NCBI RefSeq assembly: GCF_000242895.2
Contig: NC_021171.1
Span: 1,088,001 to 1,152,000 of the forward strand
DNA from: Bacillus sp. 1NLA3E
GTDB taxonomy: Bacteria > Bacillota > Bacilli > Bacillales > Cytobacillaceae
Length of the DNA stretch: 64,000 nt
Reading direction: 5' to 3'
Below, piece by piece: positions 17,805-26,512 of this stretch. The stretch's first letter is position 1; each line of letters begins with the position of its first letter. The position numbers were made by a program, and so were the translations under genes. The notes under the pieces are model-generated. The model worked only from the letters and a program-made list of their open reading frames with translations, did no database searches and was not told the origin of the DNA.

Positions 17805-18644
17805 TTAGATTTGGCTTTCCCTTGCATTAAAAGCAAGATAGAGGCAATAATCTTTCACTTTATCAACATCTAAATCTTCAATCCTGATATGATCGTATTC
17901 ACCGCGTTCAAATCGGAATTTTGAAAAAATGTTTTTCGTATGCCAACAATGGATGTGCGCATGATCATGTACCGAATCAGATGAAGTGCTGAGAAAATCC
18001 AAATTCTTTTTATCTATTTTAAAATTTGGAATATAGTGATTCACTGCAATTTCATTACTATACATATTGATAACACCGCCATACCACCCCGGCCATTTAC
18101 CCTTTTGATCTTTAAAGTCATGGGTTAGTAAATACTTTGCTATCTTAACCGCCTGTTGGGATACCCTGATAACCTCATGCGGCGGACCGTAATGAGTTGC
18201 TCCAATATTATGGAGTCCTTTGTGTTTTAAGCCATGAATTTCAGTAACTCGTTTTATGTTCTCTTTTACTTCACTTGTAGAAACATAGCCGCCTTTTCCG
18301 GTTGTGTATTGTTCAGGAAAATAATGATTCCAGGCAGGTGTTAGAAATGTGTCGGCATCGGTTCTTAAAATGTAGTCATATTGATTTAAAATATCTATTT
18401 GCGGGTCAAGATAGTAGTGAATCGAATTAATTCGCGGGTATTTTGCAACTTCTGGAGGTTCACTGGCTTTTTTAACTTCAATTTTAATACAATCATCTGG
18501 AATATTTAGAAGAGCATCCCTGGTCCCAAATACAACCAATTCGGTATCATTAGACTGAATATATTTAAGTGAAGTATAAAGCCAGCTAAACTGCAGCAAC
18601 AATCTCTTTCTATTTTCTAAAAAAACAACGACTGCTCTTTTCAA
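17805..18644 (-). CDS. Putative GT-A-like glycosyltransferase of unrecognised family
   Basis: 279 residues, TTG start with AGGAGTGA 7 bases upstream. The N-terminus VVVFLENRKRLLLQFSWLYTSL is followed by a strand and the acidic motif YILRTDADTFLTPAW (near residue 95), which looks like the DxD metal site of a GT-A fold. Later features are NIGATHYGPPHEVIRV and KWPGWYGGVINMYSNEIAVN. No signal peptide. I do not recognise the family with confidence. A nearly identical but frameshifted copy lies at 20897-21736. It is translationally coupled to the downstream GT4 gene. Confidence 0.65.
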   Translation of the reverse strand: MKRAVVVFLENRKRLLLQFSWLYTSLKYIQSNDTELVVFGTRDALLNIPDDCIKIEVKKASEPPEVAKYPRINSIHYYLDPQIDILNQYDYILRTDADTFLTPAWNHYFPEQYTTGKGGYVSTSEVKENIKRVTEIHGLKHKGLHNIGATHYGPPHEVIRVSQQAVKIAKYLLTHDFKDQKGKWPGWYGGVINMYSNEIAVNHYIPNFKIDKKNLDFLSTSSDSVHDHAHIHCWHTKNIFSKFRFERGEYDHIRIEDLDVDKVKDYCLYLAFNARESQI

Positions 18645-18784
18645 TTATTTCACTCCTGGGATGATTATTTACTTATTTATATTCAGAATTAAACGAATCG
18701 CGAAAGAAAAAAGCGGTTTTTTAAAAAAAATTTGTTTGCAAATATTTTCTACATTTATGTGAATATTGGAAAATTAATTTACTT

Positions 18785-19053
18785 TATATCTTACGATGCT
18801 TTCAACCACATCATCAACATAAGTAAAATCACGTTTCATAATCCCATTATTAAAAATCTTGATTGGCTCTTTGTTTAAAATTGATTTTGTAATCCCCATG
18901 GTCCATATACTGTGAAGAATCTTAGCCCAGTAGTAGGCAGCCCATATAAGTGGCTATAAGTATGAGCAAAAAGTTCATTTGCTCTCTTAGTAGCTGCATA
19001 AACACTTATAGGATGGTCCACAGAGTGGTCCGGTGCAAATGGCATTTGTCGTT
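18785..19053 (-). pseudogene. Fragment of a UDP-sugar epimerase gene
   Basis: This stretch matches, almost base for base, the middle of the intact epimerase at 21875-22864 (region near 22170-22470). Shared stretches include the segments encoding KRDFTYVDD and YAATKRANE. It carries an internal deletion of about 25 bases, several point changes, and lacks both ends. It lies upstream of the intact 17805-18644 gene, exactly as the intact epimerase lies upstream of that gene's decayed copy. Confidence 0.85.
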
Positions 19054-19057
19054 CATT

Positions 19058-19101
19058 AAGAAAAAAAGCAATTGCCTTTTAAAGCAATCGCTTTTTTTCT
19101 T
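19058..19101. terminator. Bidirectional intrinsic terminator
   Basis: AAGAAAAAAAGCAATTGC pairs with GCAATCGCTTTTTTTCTT (one wobble). A and T runs flank both sides. Confidence 0.75.
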
Positions 19102-19113
19102 AAATGATTTAGT

Positions 19114-19384
19114 TCATTTCCTCTTTATCTCTTCATATTTTTGAAACCATTCGGGGAAAGCCTTTTTAAATTTAACAGGTTTGAAATTGTCCTGGTCTTT
19201 TTTTACAACAATATGAGTGACTTGTCCCTTCTGTGTATATTTCATCTCCACCGTTTACAATTTGAAAACCATAGACCGTTTTTAATCCTTGGTTTGTTTC
19301 AACCCATGTTTTAACAAAAGCTTGATCCCCAGGCTTTACCGACTTTATGAGAATAATATATTTTATTTTTAAACAAATTATCAA
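19114..19384 (-). pseudogene. Truncated, frameshifted acyl-CoA thioesterase (YbgC/FadM-like)
   Basis: The C-terminal part of a hot-dog-fold thioesterase is readable: VKPGDQAFVKTWVETNQGLK, then YGFQIVNGGDEIYTEGTSH. After TSH a small insertion shifts the frame; in the new frame the text continues KKDQDNFKPVKFKKAFPEW and ends FQKYEEIKRK. The N-terminal half with the catalytic region is missing. The call rests on the KPGD...V.TWV pattern and on the expected C-terminal length. Confidence 0.65.
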
Positions 19385-19395
19385 ACTAGGAACTA

Positions 19396-19430
19396 GCGAC
19401 TGTTAATAACTTATTGACAGCCGCTTTTTT
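19396..19430. terminator. Hairpin with T run
   Basis: GCGACTGT... pairs with ...ACAGCCGC, then TTTTTT on the plus strand. No intact gene reads into it, so it may be left from a lost gene. Confidence 0.5.
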
Positions 19431-19543
19431 AATCTAAATAAAAGGATTTGTATGTTTCTCCTAGTACTTATTGAAGGTTAAATGAATAAAATATCATACC
19501 ATAAATATTTGCGTAACCTTTTCTATTGAAGGGAGTAATTTTT

Positions 19544-19805
19544 TTGAATCAGAAAAAAAAAATGTTCGAAAGGTATTATTAGTTCCTGACAAACCTGGCT
19601 AGGCATTTCACCATCGCGCGAAAGATATGATGAAATTACCAACAAAAAACCTGCAATTTGATTTGAAATTTCGCGATCAAGTAACTTGAGAGGACAAATG
19701 AACAATCCTGACAAACGAAAAAAGATGGGACAATCAATTTGAGAAAGTATCCTTCAAGAATGGACATGGGGTGTTTGCTGGAAAGAATGGGAAGAGTTTT
19801 TTTAA
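19544..19805 (+). pseudogene. Decayed copy of the GT4 glycosyltransferase at 16853-17779
   Basis: Behind a GAAGGGAG ribosome site, the TTG-started frame reads VRKVLLVPDKPG, a TAG stop, then FHHRAKDMMKLPTKNLQFDL, matching the start of the 16853-17779 protein. The central part is deleted. The end is also recognisable: NNPDKRKKMGQSI, a stop, ESILQEWTWGVCWKEWEEFF, matching that protein's C-terminus. It is on the plus strand, opposite to the intact gene, so an inversion or independent copy is implied. Confidence 0.88.
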
Positions 19806-19841
19806 CTATTTATAAACTTTGAAGGAAGGGTTTATTTTATA

Positions 19842-20768
19842 ATGAATAAGCTTAAAGTATTACTAATAATGGGGGATTTTAGCCAATGGGGCAACCCTAA
19901 ACAATATTTCCTTGGGGTAGAATTGTCTAAAATAACTGATTTAGAAATTTGGCATGAACCTGGAAATATACATGATATTCTTAATAAAATAAGATTCGTT
20001 CCAGATTTTATTCTAATACTGAATTATAAGTCAAGTTCACAAATATCTCCTCCTATTACTGGATTAAGTTCATTAAAAATACCTTATGGTATATTTATTA
20101 GGGACCTTCATAACCTTAACAACCTACCAAAGTATGTAATTGATGACAATGTTAAACATATCTTTACATGTTTTAAAGATAATTTCCGCAAAAAGTTTCC
20201 ACAATTAAAAAATATGACGAAATGGTTACCCAACCATGTTAATACTGAGATATTTAAAGATTATAATCATCCTAAAGATATTGATATGCTTATGATGGGG
20301 AATACATCGAAAAAATGGTATCCATTAAGAAATACAATACTAAAAACCTTATCAAATCATCCGAATTTCATCTATCATTCACCCCCAAAACAAAGAATAG
20401 TAAATGACAATAAAAAGTTTTTTGTAAGGGAGAGATATGCAAGGGAAATAAACAGAGCTAAAGTTTTTTTTACATGTGATTCGATAACTCAATATGTAGT
20501 AGCAAAGTATTTTGAAGTTCCTGCCTGTAAGACTCTCTTACTTGCACCAGACTCCCCTGACCTTTATGATTTAGGTTTCCGTTCTGGTGAAAATTTTGTA
20601 GCAATTAACGAACATGATTTTGTTGCGAAAGCTAAATACTATTTGCTTAATGATGAAGAGCGAGAAAGAATAGCTGAGAATGGTTACAAGTTAGTGCATG
20701 ACAGGCATTCTTCTGCAGTACGCGCTAAGGAGCTTTTAAAAATGATTGAAGAAATATTATCAGTCTAG
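19842..20768 (+). CDS. CgeB-like glycosyltransferase (GT-B, Glyco_trans_1_2 type)
   Basis: 308 residues. The N-terminal domain begins KVLLIMGDFSQWGNPKQYFLG. The C-terminal domain has the CgeB/spore-maturation-like pattern: DIDMLMMGNTSKKWYPLRN, RYAREINRAKVFFTCDS, then EVPACKTLLLAPDSPDLYDLGFRSGENF. GGAAGGG precedes the ATG. In Bacillus, CgeB-type transferases modify the outermost spore layer, which fits the neighbouring mucin-like protein, but the acceptor is inferred only. It stands alone on the plus strand among minus-strand genes. Confidence 0.82.
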   Translation: MNKLKVLLIMGDFSQWGNPKQYFLGVELSKITDLEIWHEPGNIHDILNKIRFVPDFILILNYKSSSQISPPITGLSSLKIPYGIFIRDLHNLNNLPKYVIDDNVKHIFTCFKDNFRKKFPQLKNMTKWLPNHVNTEIFKDYNHPKDIDMLMMGNTSKKWYPLRNTILKTLSNHPNFIYHSPPKQRIVNDNKKFFVRERYAREINRAKVFFTCDSITQYVVAKYFEVPACKTLLLAPDSPDLYDLGFRSGENFVAINEHDFVAKAKYYLLNDEERERIAENGYKLVHDRHSSAVRAKELLKMIEEILSV

Positions 20769-20831
20769 AAGAATGTTAATAATTCCCTGTTGTTTAAAGT
20801 TATTTTTATCCCAAATGATCTAATGAATAAA

Positions 20832-20875
20832 AAGCTTCTGATTTACAGTTTTTCACTGTAAGCAGAAGCTTTTTT
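20832..20875. terminator. Bidirectional intrinsic terminator
   Basis: AAGCTTCTG and CAGAAGCTT enclose an inner stem TTACAGT/ACTGTAA; T-rich on the plus strand. Confidence 0.85.
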
Positions 20876-20896
20876 CTTTTGAAAAAACTAAGTTAA

Positions 20897-21736
20897 TCAA
20901 ATTTTGTTTTTCCTTGCTTTGAAAGCAAGATAGAGGCAATAATCTTTCACTTTATCAATATCTAAATTCTTCATTCCTGATACGATCGTATTCACCGCGT
21001 TCAAATCGAAATTTAGAAAAAATGTCTTTCGTATGCCAACAATGGATGTGAGCATGATTATGCACCGAATCAGATGAAGTGTTGAGAAAAACCAAATTCA
21101 TTTTATCTATTTTGAAATTTGGAATGTAGTGATTCATCGCAATTTCATTACTGTACATATTGATAACGCCGCCATACCACCCTGGCCATTTCCCCTTTTG
21201 ATCTTTAAAGTCATGGGTTAGTAAATACTTTGCTATCTTAACGGCCTGTTGCGATACCCTGATAACCTCATGAGGCGGACCGTAATGAGCTGCTCCAATA
21301 TTATGGCGTCCTTTGTGTATTAAGCCACGAATTTCAGCAACTCGTTTTATGTTCTCTTTTACTTCACTTGTAGAAACATAGCCGCCTTTTCCGGTTGTGT
21401 AAAGTTCAGGATAATACTGATTCCAGGCTGGTGTCAGGAATGTGTCGGCATCGGTTCTTAAAATATAGTCATATTGATTTAAAATATCTATTTGCGGGTC
21501 AATATAGTAGTGAATCGAATTAATTCGCTGGTATTTTGCAACTTCTGGAGGTTCACTGGCTTTTTTAACTTCAATTTTAATACAATCATCTGGAATATTT
21601 AGAAGAGCATCCTTTGTCCCAAATACGACCAATTCAGCATCACTGAATGAATGTATTTAAGTGAAGTATAAAGCCAGCTAAACTGCAGCAACAATCTCTT
21701 TCTATTTTCTAAAAAAACAATAACTGCTCTTTTCAA
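20897..21736 (-). pseudogene. Frameshifted copy of the 17805-18644 gene
   Basis: Very close copy of the 17805-18644 gene, with the same TTG start (21736) and AGGAGTGA site. A one-base deletion near codon 30 (region 21625-21650) and a one-base insertion near 20968 break the frame. The middle 225 codons are still open (RTDADTFLTPAW is conserved), and the C-terminus LAFKARKNKI is readable in a third frame. Upstream sequence is also shared for about 45 bases, so a segment rather than just the gene was duplicated. Confidence 0.9.
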
Positions 21737-21874
21737 TTATTTCACTCCTGGGATGATTATTTACTTATTTATATTCAGAAATAATCGAATGGAGAGAGGT
21801 AAAGCATTTTTTAAAGTAATTATGTTAATAATTATTGTCCGCATTTTCATTGGAATCTTGAAAATCTAAACTAC

Positions 21875-22864
21875 TTAATAATAATCTTTATACCAATCAA
21901 TAAATTTTCCAATTCCTTCTTCCACCGATGTTTTTGGACGAAAATTGATTTTACTATATAGATCCTCAACATCTGCAAATGTTTCAGGAACATCCCCTTC
22001 CTGAAGGGGTAAAAATTCTTTCTTGGCTTTCATGCCCAATTTTTCCTCTATAGCGTCAATAAATTTAATTAAATTTACAGGACTGTTATTTCCGATATTA
22101 AAAATTTGAAACGGCGCTTTACTTTGGTTAGGTTGTAAATTACAGCTGCTATTTGGAACAGGTGGGAGTGGGATCAACCTAACGATGCTTTCAATAATAT
22201 CATCAACATAAGTAAAATCACGTTTCATAAGTCCATAATTAAAAATTTTTATTGGCTCATTGTTTAAAATTGATTTTGTAAATAAAAACAATGCCATATC
22301 CGGTCTTCCCCATGGTCCATATACTGTGAAGAATCTCAGTCCAGTAGTAGGCAGTCCAAATAAATGGCTATAAGTATGAGCAAATAGTTCATTTGCTCTC
22401 TTGGTGGCTGCATATACACTGATAGGATGGTCCACAGGTTGTTCCGTGGCAAATGGCAATTTGTCGTTTATTCCATAAACTGAGCTTGTTGAAGCGTAAA
22501 TAAGATGCTTAACCTTTATGCGCTTGCACTCTTCTAAAATATTTAAAAATCCAGTAATGTTAGAGTCTACATAAGCATGGGGATTTATCAGGCTGTATCG
22601 TACTCCAGCCTGGGCGCCTAGATTAATAACCACTGAAGGCTGATGGTGTTTGAATATTTCGAATATTTCTTGTTTATCCTCCAAATTTACTTTTTTAAAA
22701 GTGAAACTCCTAAAAGGCAATAATAGGTTGAGACGCGATTTTTTTAAAGAGACATCATAATAGTCATTTAAATTATCAATACCGATGACCTCGAAGCCAT
22801 CCTCGAGAAGTCTTTTTGTTAGATGGAAACCAATAAAACCTGCACATCCGGTAATTAATATCAA
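21875..22864 (-). CDS. NAD-dependent UDP-sugar 4-epimerase (UDP-glucuronate epimerase-like)
   Basis: Extended short-chain dehydrogenase of about 330 residues. It has the NAD-binding [17 protein letters not shown], catalytic Y151-x3-K155 ([10 protein letters not shown]) and the substrate-loop [24 protein letters not shown] and [10 protein letters not shown] point to the UDP-glucuronate 4-epimerase (GalE/LpsL) group, giving UDP-galacturonate. I choose the TTG at 22864, since GGAGGG sits 7 bases before it; a more upstream TTG would use that site as codons. With the dehydrogenase at 28032 it could form a UDP-Glc to UDP-GlcA to UDP-GalA route. An older fragment of this gene lies at 18785-19053. 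Confidence 0.88.
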   Translation of the reverse strand: MILITGCAGFIGFHLTKRLLEDGFEVIGIDNLNDYYDVSLKKSRLNLLLPFRSFTFKKVNLEDKQEIFEIFKHHQPSVVINLGAQAGVRYSLINPHAYVDSNITGFLNILEECKRIKVKHLIYASTSSVYGINDKLPFATEQPVDHPISVYAATKRANELFAHTYSHLFGLPTTGLRFFTVYGPWGRPDMALFLFTKSILNNEPIKIFNYGLMKRDFTYVDDIIESIVRLIPLPPVPNSSCNLQPNQSKAPFQIFNIGNNSPVNLIKFIDAIEEKLGMKAKKEFLPLQEGDVPETFADVEDLYSKINFRPKTSVEEGIGKFIDWYKDYY

Positions 22865-23112
22865 TATATTTCCCTCCAATTACTTGTCTAAAAATTTATT
22901 ATACTTTACTACCTAAATCTGAATTTCGTTATAAAATGCAATTTTAAAGAAGTAACAAAACACTTTGCAAAAGCAAAGCATTTTGTCATAATTATTAATC
23001 TCCAGTCCTAGATGTGGTTGATTACCTTCTATTAAGATAGTTTGATCTTATTCGTTATTTTCCGAACACTCTTCTTTAGGTGCGGCAGTTGTTGTCGGAA
23101 CTGCGGTCGTCG

Positions 23113-25296
23113 TTAGTGCGGCTTTGGTTTGTGTGGCGGCTTTGGTTTGTGTGGCGGCTTTGGTTTGTGTGGCGGCTTTGGTTTGTGTGGCGGCTTTGGT
23201 TTGTGTGGCGGCTTTGGTTTGTGTGGCGGCTTTGGTTTGTGCGGCGGCTTTGGTTTGTGCGGCGGTTGTGGTGGCGCAGCGGTTGTTGTTGGTGCCGTTG
23301 TTGTCGTTGGTGCCGCTGTTGTCGTCGGTGCTGCCGTTGTCGTCGGTGCGGCGGTTGTTGTCGGTGCAGCGGTTGTTGTCGGTGCTGCGGTTGTTGTCGG
23401 TGCTGCCGTTGTCGTCGGTGCCGCTGTTGTCGTCGGTGCCGCTGTTGTCGTTGGTGCGGCTGTTGTCGTCGGTGCCGCTGTTGTTGTCGGCGCTGCCGTT
23501 GTAGTTGGTGCTGCTGTTGTTGTCGGCGCTGCCGTTGTAGTTGGTGCGGCTGTTGTTGTCGGTGCGGCCGTTGTTGTCGGTGCCGCTGTTGTCGTCGGTG
23601 CCGCTGTTGTTGTTGGTGCTGCTGTTGTTGTCGGCGCTGCCGTTGTAGTTGGTGCGGCTGTTGTTGTCGGTGCGGCCGTTGTTGTCGGTGCCGCTGTTGT
23701 TGTTGGTGCTGCTGTTGTTGTCGGCGCTGCCGTTGTAGTTGGTGCCGCTGTTGTTGTCGGTGCGGCCGTTGTTGTCGGTGCCGCTGTTGTAGTTGGTGCC
23801 GCTGTTGTTGTCGGTGCTGCTGTCGTTGTCGGCGCTGCGGTTGTCGTTGGTGCAGCGGTTGTTGTCGGTGCCACGGTTGTTGTCGGTGCCGCTGTTGTAG
23901 TTGGAGCCGCTGTTGTTGTTGGTGCGGCCGTTGTTGTCGGTGCCGCTGTTGTAGTTGGTGCCACGGTTGTTGTCGGTACGGCTGTTGTAGTTGGTGCCGC
24001 TGTTGTTGTCGGTACGGCTGTTGTCGTCGGTGCGACTGTTGTCGTCGGTGCGACTGTTGTCGTCGGCGCTGCCGTTGTTGTCGGTGCGGCTGTTGTCGTT
24101 GGTGCGACTGTTGTCGTCGGCGCTGCCGTTGTTGTCGGTGCGGCTGTTGTCGTTGGTGCTGCTGTTGTTGTCGGTGCGGCTGATGTAGTTGGTGCGGCCG
24201 TTGTCGTCGGTGCGGCCGTTGTCGTCGGCGCTGCTGTTGTCGTCGGCGCTGCTGTTGTCGTTGGTGCTGCTGTTGTCGTCGGTGCGGCTGTTGTCGTCGG
24301 TGCGGCTGTTGTCGTCGGTGCGGCCGTTGTCGTCGGTGCGGCCGTTGTCGTCGGTGCAGCGGTTGTCGTTGGTGCAGCGGTTGTTGTCGGTGCGGCGGTT
24401 GTTGTTGGTGCAGCCGTTGTCGTCGGTGCGGCCGTTGTCGTCGGTGCGGCTGTTGTCGTCGGCGCTGCTGTTGTCGTTGGTGCGGCTGTTGTCGTCGGTG
24501 CGGCTGTTGTCGTCGGTGCGGCTGTTGTCGTCGGTGCGGCTGTTGTCGTCGGTGCGGCCGTTGTCGTCGGTGCAGCGGTTGTCGTTGGTGCGGCGGTTGT
24601 TGTCGGTGCAGCGGTTGTCGTTGGTGCAGCTGTTGTTGTTGGCGCAGCTGTTGTCGTCGGTGCGGCGGTTGTTGTCGGTGCGGCGGTTGTTGTTGGTGCA
24701 GCCGTTGTCGTCGGTGCGGCGGTTGTTGTCGGTGCGGCGGTTGTTGTTGGTGCAGCCGTTGTCGTCGGTGCGGCGGTTGTTGTCGTCGCGGCGATTGTTG
24801 TCACTTCAAGGCATTCCCACACACCCCAAGCACAGCCACTAGTACATGCACACTGCCCTCCACCTAATACTCTTTGAAACCGAGCACAAACACGTTTACC
24901 ATTTAACAATTTTTCTGAGAAAGTTCCGGCTGATACACAGATTTCAAACGTTCCGGATTCGTTTATTCGTAGTTTATGATCATTGTCATTAGTAAAAAAT
25001 TTATATCTATAATCTCCACAATCCATTGGAGATATAAACCCGCCATTTTTATAACCGAAAGCCCATGAAGCCGGACTGACACTTGATTCGGCAACTGAAA
25101 TAAACGGCCCATAAAAATCAAAGAAAAATTGGTCAATTAGGGGGCTTGGTTCGTTTGGATCATTTGAATTCAGTTTTAAAGTATTATTCGTTACCACAAA
25201 TTTGATACATGAACCGTCATCATTAACTGTAGCTTCAATTTTTGCAAGGATTTCCCTACTGCCAACCATTCCTGATAACTTAATATCACACACCAT
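23113..25296 (-). CDS. Mucin-like Thr/Ala/Pro repeat protein, probable spore or cell-surface protein
   Basis: 727 residues in three parts. Residues 1 to about 165 form a globular, Cys-containing domain that I do not recognise (MVCDIKLSGMVGSREILAKI... to VWECLEV); it has no signal peptide or membrane helix. About 166-675 is a near-perfect tandem of the hexapeptide TTTAAP (about 84 units, with occasional TTTVAP or TTTAVP). The end is 8 units of PHKPKP. Repeat threonines are plausible O-glycan sites, and glycosyltransferases flank it on both sides. Lack of a signal peptide suits a mother-cell-made exosporium or coat protein, but this is inference. The last codons show a frameshift (see findings). 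Confidence 0.8.
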   Translation of the reverse strand: MVCDIKLSGMVGSREILAKIEATVNDDGSCIKFVVTNNTLKLNSNDPNEPSPLIDQFFFDFYGPFISVAESSVSPASWAFGYKNGGFISPMDCGDYRYKFFTNDNDHKLRINESGTFEICVSAGTFSEKLLNGKRVCARFQRVLGGGQCACTSGCAWGVWECLEVTTIAATTTTAAPTTTAAPTTTAAPTTTAAPTTTAAPTTTAAPTTTAAPTTTAAPTTTAAPTTTAAPTTTAAPTTTAAPTTTAAPTTTAAPTTTAAPTTTAAPTTTAAPTTTAAPTTTAAPTTTAAPTTTAAPTTTAAPTTTAAPTTTAAPTTTAAPTTTAAPTTTAAPTTTAAPTTTAAPTTTAAPTTTAAPTTTAAPTTTAAPTTSAAPTTTAAPTTTAAPTTTAAPTTTVAPTTTAAPTTTAAPTTTVAPTTTVAPTTTAVPTTTAAPTTTAVPTTTVAPTTTAAPTTTAAPTTTAAPTTTAAPTTTVAPTTTAAPTTTAAPTTTAAPTTTAAPTTTAAPTTTAAPTTTAAPTTTAAPTTTAAPTTTAAPTTTAAPTTTAAPTTTAAPTTTAAPTTTAAPTTTAAPTTTAAPTTTAAPTTTAAPTTTAAPTTTAAPTTTAAPTTTAAPTTTAAPTTTAAPTTTAAPTTTAAPTTTAAPTTTAAPTTTAAPTTTAAPTTTTAPTTTAAPPQPPHKPKPPHKPKPPHKPKPPHKPKPPHKPKPPHKPKPPHKPKPPHKPKPH
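23119..23270. repeat. 18-bp tandem repeat encoding PHKPKP
   Basis: About eight near-identical copies of GGCGGCTTTGGTTTGTGT (plus strand reading). The copies nearest the TTTAAP block differ by one C/T. It encodes the basic C-terminal tail on the minus strand. Confidence 0.95.
23272..24795. repeat. 18-bp tandem repeat array encoding TTTAAP
   Basis: About 84 copies of an 18-bp unit such as GTTGTTGTCGGTGCGGCG. Synonymous positions vary in higher-order blocks: multi-unit stretches near 23500-23800 recur almost exactly, showing block duplication. It is GC-rich compared with the surroundings. The long plus-strand frames across it (GAAVVV-type proteins) are shadows. Confidence 0.95.
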
Positions 25297-25486
25297 ATAT
25301 TTTCACTCTCCTTTGCCTATCTTTTCAGGGACTTTTTCTCAATACTCTGTCCATTTACCATATGTAATAACAAAAAATTTGAATAGGCATATATATCTAC
25401 TTTTAGCAAATTATGGACTTTTTTTCACACCACTGTTATTTCGGGCACATATATATATTCAAGACGATGGTAAAAGGAGTGTTATC

Positions 25487-26371
25487 ATGGGTATAGATGA
25501 AGAAAAGCCGCTTGTTTCTATTGTATTTCCAGTGAAAAATGAAGGAGAAAATATTAAAAATACAATCAACTCCTTATATAAAACTAAAACAGACTACCCT
25601 TACGAAATCATTGTTGTTGATGACAACTCAGAAGATGGTTGTTGTGATTATTTAATACAATCCCAGGATAAAAAAATCAAACTGGTTCATGCCAATAATG
25701 CAGGAGCTGCTTTAGCCAGAAACATCGGTGGTGAGCAAGCCACAGGAGAGTATGTTATATTTTGCGATGCTCATTTGTTTTTTGAAGATTACTGGATGGA
25801 TAGATTATTAGAACCTTTAAGGGCAGGAATCGCTGATGCCATAAATCCAGGCATTGCCAGCGCCGATAGTCCTAACAAAGTTGGATATGGTTATACATGG
25901 AATGAAAATTTAGACCCCAAGTGGAATATTGGAAAAAGAGGACTATTTGCATCCCCTCTTATAGCTTCAGGATGTTTGGCGATGAGTAAGAAAGTGTTTG
26001 ATGACATTGAAGGATATGAAAGAGGATTTCGGGTGTGGGGAAGGAACGATGATGATATCTCTTTAAAACTATGGTTATTTGGTTATAAATGTTTCGTTTT
26101 ACCTGAAGTAAAAATTCGCCATATTTTTAGAAAGAAATCACCCTTTAAGTTTACATGGAATGATGTCAATTATAACTTCATGCGAATGGCTTACAGCCAT
26201 TTTAACGAAGAAAGAATTGAAAAATGTAAAAAGCTGATAAAACATTCGAACGCAGTTAAAATCGTAGAAGAAGTGTTAAAAAGCGATGTTTTGGAACAGC
26301 GGGAACGTTACTTAAAAAAACGCAAGTATGATGATGATTGGTATATGAAACGGTTTAATGTTCAATTTTAA
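25487..26371 (+). CDS. GT-A glycosyltransferase resembling mucin-type GalNAc-transferases
   Basis: 294 residues, ATG with AAAGGAG 7 bases upstream. It begins LVSIVFPVKNEGENIKNTI (GT2 fold) with VVDDNSEDG. The metal-site region reads FCDAHLFF (about 92-99), the DxH form used by polypeptide GalNAc-transferases. Further on, GCLAMSKKVFDDIEGYERG, VWGRNDDDISLKLWLFG (near 183) and IRHIFRKKSPF (near 211) follow the GALNT order, where the animal enzymes have WGGEN.E.S.R.W.CG and GH.FRK..PY. No membrane anchor, so it is cytoplasmic. It is divergent from the TTTAAP protein, its obvious candidate acceptor. Confidence 0.82.
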   Translation: MGIDEEKPLVSIVFPVKNEGENIKNTINSLYKTKTDYPYEIIVVDDNSEDGCCDYLIQSQDKKIKLVHANNAGAALARNIGGEQATGEYVIFCDAHLFFEDYWMDRLLEPLRAGIADAINPGIASADSPNKVGYGYTWNENLDPKWNIGKRGLFASPLIASGCLAMSKKVFDDIEGYERGFRVWGRNDDDISLKLWLFGYKCFVLPEVKIRHIFRKKSPFKFTWNDVNYNFMRMAYSHFNEERIEKCKKLIKHSNAVKIVEEVLKSDVLEQRERYLKKRKYDDDWYMKRFNVQF

Positions 26372-26376
26372 ATCAT

Positions 26377-26412
26377 AACCTCTCCGAAATTTAGGAGAGG
26401 TTATTTCTTTTG
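26377..26412 (+). terminator. Intrinsic terminator after the GALNT-like gene
   Basis: AACCTCTCC (26377-26385) and GGAGAGGTT (26394-26402), then a T-rich tract. Confidence 0.8.
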
Positions 26413-26512
26413 TTAAAAAAAGAAACTCAATAGCATATTCCCTCCGCGAAAGCCGTTTCCAATTTCACTTTTGTCCATATTATATTTCTGAAAGAACAGA
26501 AAGGAGATTGAA

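Noticed and set aside
19172-19384. Intact small protein on the minus strand
   Set aside because: The sequence is the inner part of a thioesterase continued in another frame; it has no start region and no ribosome site.
23119-24795. Repeat array as a CRISPR locus
   Set aside because: The 18-bp units are directly contiguous without spacers and code for TTTAAP/PHKPKP.
23080-24877. Long plus-strand frames across the repeat array (up to 582 codons, Gly/Ala/Val- or Cys/Arg-rich)
   Set aside because: They are mirror frames of an 18-bp repeat with no stop in several phases. They have no ribosome site, and only the minus-strand frame has a non-repetitive globular domain and a good start.
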